Assembly: GCA_964611035.1 (NCBI GenBank)
Contig: CAZSWT010000098.1
Coordinates: 1 to 10,406, forward strand
From: B33-G16 sp964611035
GTDB lineage: Bacteria; Desulfobacterota; DSM-4660; Desulfatiglandales; B25-G16
Direction: 5' to 3'
DNA: 10,406 nucleotides
Notes under the pieces: model-generated
Told to the model about the DNA's origin: nothing
Databases searched by the model: none
What the model saw: the letters and a program-made list of their open reading frames with translations, nothing else
Translations under genes and position numbers: made by a program
Shown here: one piece after another, positions 6,418-10,406 of the stretch
Layout of the letters: every line of letters begins with the position of its first letter
Position numbering within the stretch: position 1 is the first letter of the stretch

Positions 6418-9033
6418 TTAAGCTGCCTTCTGCTTTTTCAGCTCCCTAAGCTGTTTCTTTAAGCCGGCGAAATGTTGTATTTCCGAATTTAGAAGGTTAG
6501 GCGTAATTTCTTTGGGACCAAATTCCGTGCTGTGAAGATGCCCCTCCATCAAGCGAGAAAGCTCTTCATATTTCTTTATTACTTCTTGAACAATCGATTC
6601 ATCCCAAACAATCTGTTCCAGTCGCCCAAAACTGATTCGTTCATTAAACCTTTCCACTACTCCATTAAAAAGATCGAATATGATAAATGCCTCACAACAT
6701 GTCCTCAATGCACCAAAACCGTCTCTTAGCAACCTCTCCTGTTCTGAAAAATCTGTTTCATTCTTGGCACGCTCATAAAGTTTTTGGGCTTTAGCAGGTG
6801 TCTTGAATGATTTGTCAATCGCTGGGCTGTTATCAATTGATACATAACCAGGTATATCGTTTGCTATGCCCCTCTGAATCCAGTGACATAGTATATCGCT
6901 TCCTTCCTGTTCTGCGGCCTCGATCAAATAATACAAGAAGGCAAGGTCATGCGTAAAAATAATTACCTGTCTTTTTGCTGATTCCCTTGCAAAAACGCTG
7001 GCAATTTTTTCACGCCATTCCAGGTCGAAAGATGTGACGGGATCATCAAGGACCATACTGGTGCAGCCTGGATCTACTTCAACCTCAGCCAGGAAATCGG
7101 CCAAAGTAACAGCGCGCTTTTCCCCTTCGCTCAAAATCTTGTCCGGAGTTGCATCGGAGACAGCGGCAACGCATTTATCAAGGACAATCTGTTTATAGGT
7201 GACACCTTTTCTCGGGATGGTATCAACTCTGACATTGATAGGGGGGCCTAATGCCTCCAGAATCCCGTTGAAATGCTTGACGTATCCCTCCGTCACGACC
7301 TTCTCGAATAAAGCATCATGCTTCTTTGTTATATGGGCCGTAGTCCCGATCTTTCTGGAAGCAGCTGAAGCCCAAACCCGACCGACAACATAAACAGTGA
7401 CTTCCTTCTGGATTTGTTTGATTATCAGCCTGTGTCGATACAGCATCAATGCTTTCTCTAATTTGCCTATTTCTTCTGCTGGGTTTTTTTTCAACAAATC
7501 ATCGCTCTGTTTTTCGAAAACGGTAACTATCTTATCAATTCCCTGGACATCATTTGCGGGAAGCGGCGAAAGGGTTTCTGCTTTTGCGTTCGCAATGAAT
7601 TCTATCCCCTTGTTTTTCCTGTTGCCGCAAGCTGCCAAGAAATCCTGGATCACCGACAAATGCTCGGTCTTATTTTCTTGGATTAACCTGTAATACACAG
7701 AGTCCTCATTGAAGAAGTCGGTCTGGACAGCTTCAAATCCTTCCTTGATTTTCTTTAAATTGTCCTCCGCATCCTTAAGCCTTTTTTGGATATCGTCCTC
7801 CAGGAATTTCCAGAGACGACGTATTAGGTCCACAGCATCATCAGATAATAACTGTCGACACAAAAGACACCTTTCGCCCTTCTGAGGGTAAAGCTCTCTT
7901 TCAGGTGGTTGACCTTCTGTTGCAGCCAACTCTTTCGCGGCTTTAATGAACTGATACCACTCATTGCTCCCAACCTGTGTAAAATAGTCGCACTTAAATT
8001 GATCAATACCCATCTGCTTGGCAAGCGTGTTGATTTCAACAAAGGAGCTTATAGTATTGCGGAGCGTATCGAAAAATTCATCCTTGAGCTGCTCCCCGAG
8101 GATCAATAACTTACCTTTTAATCCCTTAAGATCAGAAATTTTATTGTTATAGCTTTTCACTTCCTCATCAACATTAAGGGACTTCAGATAATTGAGCCGC
8201 TTTTCATCCTTCCCCGCCTTTGCCTCGTCCTCTTCCGTAATTGTGGCGAGCCTCTTGATCTCCTCAAGGTCCGTTTTCTCACTCAGGCTCTTTATTAGCT
8301 CCGAAACTACTGATACCTCGCCAACGAAATAGTTGTTGAAACTGTGCGGCTTCTTCAACTCATCAATCCTATTCCGCATAAGCTTCCTCACAACATCAGT
8401 CTCTTCTGCCAACCGCGTAAGGCTTTCCAGGCCAGCAGGCGAAAAGCTGAACTCGTTGCCCTTTGTCAAATGCACATTCACGCTTGTAGAATCAAAAACA
8501 TGGCAGAAAGAAAGATCCGGACTAGGCTCGCCGACCAGGTAACAAACTTTGTTCTCGCCTTCACCCGAATAAATTTCGATGTCAGCGGACTGCTCACCCC
8601 CTGAGCCTGACTCATCGGCGACATTCGGAAACACCTTCCTGTCTCCCCGCGTGAAGCCAGCACATCCGACAACGCGGGCGTAACCCGACTTTCCGGACGC
8701 ATTTGCGCCGTAGATAGCTGTTAGCTGAGAACTGAACGGAATGGTCTGCTCTTTTGCAAGGGCGTTGATGTTCTGAAGGTTTGATATCTTGGTGAGTCTT
8801 GCTTGCTGAGGAGGCTTTTCTTCGGAAACCTTGTTTTCATCAAAGAACCTGATTTCTGGGCGGGGCTCGTCCGATTTTTTTATCAGTCCCACATCTTCAA
8901 GCAGGTACCCGTATAGTTCCTGGTAGGTTTCTTCGGTGAAAGGTCCTCCCGCAAGGATTTTGTCCAAAATGGACTGCTCCCAATATTTCAGGGATTTAGC
9001 CCACCGTATGATATCAGACAAAAGACTTGACAT
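6418..9033 (-). CDS. RloC-like zinc-hook ABC ATPase with candidate C-terminal RNase domain
   Basis: This is an 871-residue protein of the AAA_13 (RloC/PrrC-like) group. Residues 1-52 form a short helical module (WAKSLKYWEQSILDKIL) that I recall at the start of many defence ATPases. Walker A is GANASGKS (109-116). Coiled coils (about 200-340 and 400-540) flank a CLLC hook (C389, C392). Then follow the signature LSEGEKRA (634-641), Walker B SMVLDDP (659-665) and FTHD (H695). Beyond the ATPase, residues about 740-871 hold LRTCCEAF (R777-x3-E781), GVVERF (791-796) and EGHLHS (H832, H834). This recalls the Arg-Glu-His triad of PrrC/RloC anticodon nucleases, but the E-to-H spacing is longer than in PrrC. 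A ribosome site (AAAGGGG, 9039-9045) precedes the ATG. It starts 51 bases after the Lon-like gene, probably in one operon. ATPase confidence is high; the RNase role is inferred. Confidence 0.82.
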   Translation of the reverse strand: MSSLLSDIIRWAKSLKYWEQSILDKILAGGPFTEETYQELYGYLLEDVGLIKKSDEPRPEIRFFDENKVSEEKPPQQARLTKISNLQNINALAKEQTIPFSSQLTAIYGANASGKSGYARVVGCAGFTRGDRKVFPNVADESGSGGEQSADIEIYSGEGENKVCYLVGEPSPDLSFCHVFDSTSVNVHLTKGNEFSFSPAGLESLTRLAEETDVVRKLMRNRIDELKKPHSFNNYFVGEVSVVSELIKSLSEKTDLEEIKRLATITEEDEAKAGKDEKRLNYLKSLNVDEEVKSYNNKISDLKGLKGKLLILGEQLKDEFFDTLRNTISSFVEINTLAKQMGIDQFKCDYFTQVGSNEWYQFIKAAKELAATEGQPPERELYPQKGERCLLCRQLLSDDAVDLIRRLWKFLEDDIQKRLKDAEDNLKKIKEGFEAVQTDFFNEDSVYYRLIQENKTEHLSVIQDFLAACGNRKNKGIEFIANAKAETLSPLPANDVQGIDKIVTVFEKQSDDLLKKNPAEEIGKLEKALMLYRHRLIIKQIQKEVTVYVVGRVWASAASRKIGTTAHITKKHDALFEKVVTEGYVKHFNGILEALGPPINVRVDTIPRKGVTYKQIVLDKCVAAVSDATPDKILSEGEKRAVTLADFLAEVEVDPGCTSMVLDDPVTSFDLEWREKIASVFARESAKRQVIIFTHDLAFLYYLIEAAEQEGSDILCHWIQRGIANDIPGYVSIDNSPAIDKSFKTPAKAQKLYERAKNETDFSEQERLLRDGFGALRTCCEAFIIFDLFNGVVERFNERISFGRLEQIVWDESIVQEVIKKYEELSRLMEGHLHSTEFGPKEITPNLLNSEIQHFAGLKKQLRELKKQKAA

Positions 9034-9084
9034 AATTGCCCCTTTATGAAGGCTCTTTGGGGTAAAGGCTCAATATTTTTGTGT

Positions 9085-9591
9085 TTAATCCATAATAGCC
9101 TTCAAGAATGCATCATTCGTTTCCGAATAAAATTCGATATTTATTTTAGTTGCCATCTCATCGGAAAGATCGAACAATTGTTTGCGAGATGATATTGGCA
9201 TTAATAAGGTTGTTGCGCCTTTCTCGACCGCCAACTCTGCTATGGCAACCGGGTTTGGAATTAGTTCAACTGAGCCACCCAGATTCAGTGCGCCGACAAT
9301 AATAAGGCCTCCCTTAACACTCCGTTCAATTAATCCTCCACAGAGTGCAATGAGGACGGATAGACCCAGTCCATGTCCAGAGCTGGCAATGTCCATAGAA
9401 CGCAATTGTACAGAGAATTCATGGCTTCGCGGATCTCTGTCCCCAACAAGATCCTTTCCTCTGATATAAAGGTTTTGTTCCCCGTAACGAACGCTTTCTC
9501 TGAAGGCGGGGGGTACAGGCGTATTTAGTATCTTTACTCCACTTCCGGGACCAACCGTTGCTTCGATTCGATAAAGCACCCATTCAGTCAT
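9085..9591 (-). CDS. Stand-alone Lon-protease-like domain protein (BrxL C-terminus-like)
   Basis: This 168-residue protein consists of little more than a Lon S16-type domain. DIASSGHGLGLSVLIAL (67-83) aligns with the catalytic-serine segment of Lon (DGPSAGITM...), and VGALNLGGSVELIPNPVAIA (99-118) aligns with the TGEITLRGRVLPIGGLKEKL segment. At the place of the Lon catalytic lysine the sequence reads PVAIAEL, with no lysine, so proteolysis is doubtful. The pattern resembles the C-terminal part of BREX BrxL, which is normally about 680 residues with an ATPase part; no ATPase precedes it here. The frame stays open for 18 codons upstream (to a TGA at 9646-9648) without an alternative ATG, GTG or TTG, so the ATG at 9591 is used. 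AAGGA lies unusually close to it. It is followed by the hook ATPase after 51 bases. Confidence 0.7.
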   Translation of the reverse strand: MTEWVLYRIEATVGPGSGVKILNTPVPPAFRESVRYGEQNLYIRGKDLVGDRDPRSHEFSVQLRSMDIASSGHGLGLSVLIALCGGLIERSVKGGLIIVGALNLGGSVELIPNPVAIAELAVEKGATTLLMPISSRKQLFDLSDEMATKINIEFYSETNDAFLKAIMD

Positions 9592-9614
9592 TTCCTTAAA
9601 AAGAAGATGGGCTT

Positions 9615-9787
9615 TGGGATCGGTCCAAGCTATCTCATTAATTTTTCAGGATAAACATTCCAAAAGTAGGTGTTTTCAGCTCTTAAACCACCATTTTCAT
9701 GTCAAAATCGCCACTCTAAGCCGAAAATACAAGCAATATTCACAGCCTTTTATTTTAATATCAAACAACTACCTTGGTCCGATCCCA
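9615..9787. repeat. Near-perfect 16-bp inverted repeat bracketing an AT-rich segment
   Basis: TGGGATCGGTCCAAGC (9615-9630) is the reverse complement, with two differences, of CCTTGGTCCGATCCCA (9772-9787). The arms are separated by 141 AT-rich bases with no clear gene. The left arm lies about 24 bases before the Lon-like start codon. It may be a small non-autonomous element, a pair of operator half-sites, or the remains of terminal repeats. No flanking direct repeat was found by eye. Confidence 0.5.
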
Positions 9788-9842
9788 TTTCGTTAAATAT
9801 CAAGATGCGACATTCTAATCCTTTATATTTTAAACTTGTCAT
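9750..9842 (-). CDS. Possible 30-codon ORF coupled to the hsdS stop codon
   Basis: The hsdS stop codon reads TAATG, so an ATG shares its last base. From there a frame runs 30 codons (beginning MTSLKYKGLECRILIFNEMG) to a TAA. The start-stop overlap is typical of coupled operon genes, but no ribosome site can be assigned apart from readthrough reinitiation, and the product has no recognisable domain. It could be the truncated beginning of a gene that once followed hsdS, as the rest of the gap up to 9592 is non-coding. One arm of the inverted repeat lies within it. It may well be chance. Confidence 0.18.
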   Translation of the reverse strand: MTSLKYKGLECRILIFNEMGSDQGSCLILK

Positions 9843-10281
9843 TAATTCCTCAACGTTTTTGATCCCACAAGCTCACGCTGTGGCTTAACATCTTCCTTTT
9901 GTGCTTTTATTTTAGCCAAAAGAGCGGAGGCTGGCTCATAGGATCTGCCTTCTCGCTTAGCCAGTTCAGCCTCAGTGGGCAGCAGTTCACCACGGAAAGC
10001 CTTTGCCAAAATTGCCTGTGTTAACTTTTCGGCCCTTTTGCTTACTGTTACCACCCGCTTCTCAATTTGGTCAGCCAATTTGAAAAGCGCTTCTCCACGG
10101 CTTACAATTTCATGCTGCTCTTCTATTGGCGGGAACGGGACTGCTACTGACCTGATGTCGTCAAGCACTAGACCTACCTTAGTTGCACCTCGCTGTAGAT
10201 CTTGAAATTGTGATTGACCCCCCTCCTGAGACGCTAAGTACCAGGCTAAGAATGGCCTGTAGACGCCTTCAACAGGTCTAG
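9842..10281 (-). pseudogene. hsdS: 3' fragment of type I restriction specificity subunit gene
   Basis: The frame encodes the C-terminal third of HsdS, the DNA-recognition subunit of a type I restriction-modification enzyme. Visible are the end of the second target-recognition domain (RPFLAWYLAS), the junction TKVGLVLDDIRSVAVPFPP, the hallmark PPIEEQHEIV, a coiled-coil conserved region (about 50 residues) and the end motif LTQAILAKAFRGELLP. The GTG at 10168 is not the real start, because HsdS-like sequence continues upstream in frame to about 10281. There it runs into the GAGCCTGTCCGACAA end of a probable mobile element, and the frame meets a stop at 10298-10300. Intact HsdS is usually 400 residues or more, so this copy has lost its first recognition domain here. 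It could be intact beyond the element if the insertion is clean, but it is non-functional as it stands. Confidence 0.8.
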
Positions 10282-10406
10282 GAGCCTGTCCGACAATTCA
10301 AGGTTACAAAAAAATAGTCCATTCAGAATTGAGGTGGTTAGTCGAGCGGGAAACTTTTTTTGAAAATAGAATGGAAACCTTCTGCAAAACACGATCTTTT
10401 GTCGGA
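10282..10406. mobile_element. Terminal segment of an insertion element (IS or MITE) at window edge
   Basis: GAGCCTGTCCGACAA (10282-10296) begins exactly where HsdS coding similarity stops. It is preceded by CTAG (10278-10281), which could be a target-site copy. The window ends in TTGTCGGA (10399-10406), the reverse complement of TCCGACAA (10289-10296). If the next bases continue as CAGGCTC, this is a miniature element of roughly 130 bases with about 15-base terminal inverted repeats. Otherwise it is the left end of a larger insertion sequence. A frame opening with ATG at 10371 (METFCKTRSFVG) stays open to the edge and could be a transposase start, but it is too short to judge. The family is not identified. 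Confidence 0.55.

Noticed and set aside
9085..9591. Active Lon protease
   Set aside because: The domain similarity is clear, but the residue aligned with the catalytic lysine is not lysine and no ATPase domain is attached, so calling it an active ATP-dependent protease is not justified.

Overview
The window reads as bacterial chromosomal DNA of moderate GC content, with every convincing gene on the minus strand. A defence-island-like block occupies the right half. The host cannot be fixed from the sequence. The repeat family around 642-800 and 2398-2510 reminds me of dispersed repeats in Desulfobacterota (deltaproteobacterial) genomes, but that is memory-based and low confidence. No rRNA, tRNA, CRISPR array or complete insertion sequence was found.

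Right to left, which is the direction of transcription: the edge (10282-10406) carries what looks like the end of a mobile element with the terminal sequence GAGCCTGTCCGACAA. It abuts, and apparently truncates, the 3' part of a type I restriction specificity gene (hsdS, 9842-10281). An AT-rich gap follows (9592-9841), containing a near-perfect 16-bp inverted repeat and a possible 30-codon ORF coupled to the hsdS stop. Then come four co-directional genes: a stand-alone Lon-protease-like domain protein resembling the C-terminus of BREX BrxL (9085-9591); a Rad50/RloC-like ABC ATPase with a CxxC hook and a C-terminal R-x3-E...H motif (6418-9033); an SbcD/YhaO-like Mre11-type nuclease (5230-6339); and, overlapping it by 4 bases, an SbcC/YhaN-like coiled-coil ATPase without a zinc hook (2807-5233).

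The left part is less organised. A 523-bp intergenic stretch (2284-2806) holds two related repeat copies. It is followed by a stand-alone 477-residue calcineurin-like metallophosphoesterase (850-2283), another repeat copy with an extra GC-rich hairpin (642-800), and a half-length TauE/SafE membrane protein (206-574).

Inferred working picture: the Mre11/Rad50-like pair would sense or process DNA ends. The hook ATPase upstream would be an ATP-gated effector, possibly an RNase of the anticodon-nuclease/HEPN type. The Lon-like protein, which seems to lack the catalytic lysine, would be a scaffold or regulator rather than a protease. The association with a broken type I restriction locus suits a phage-defence cassette. 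None of this function is proven by the sequence, and the four genes may be two unrelated modules placed side by side.
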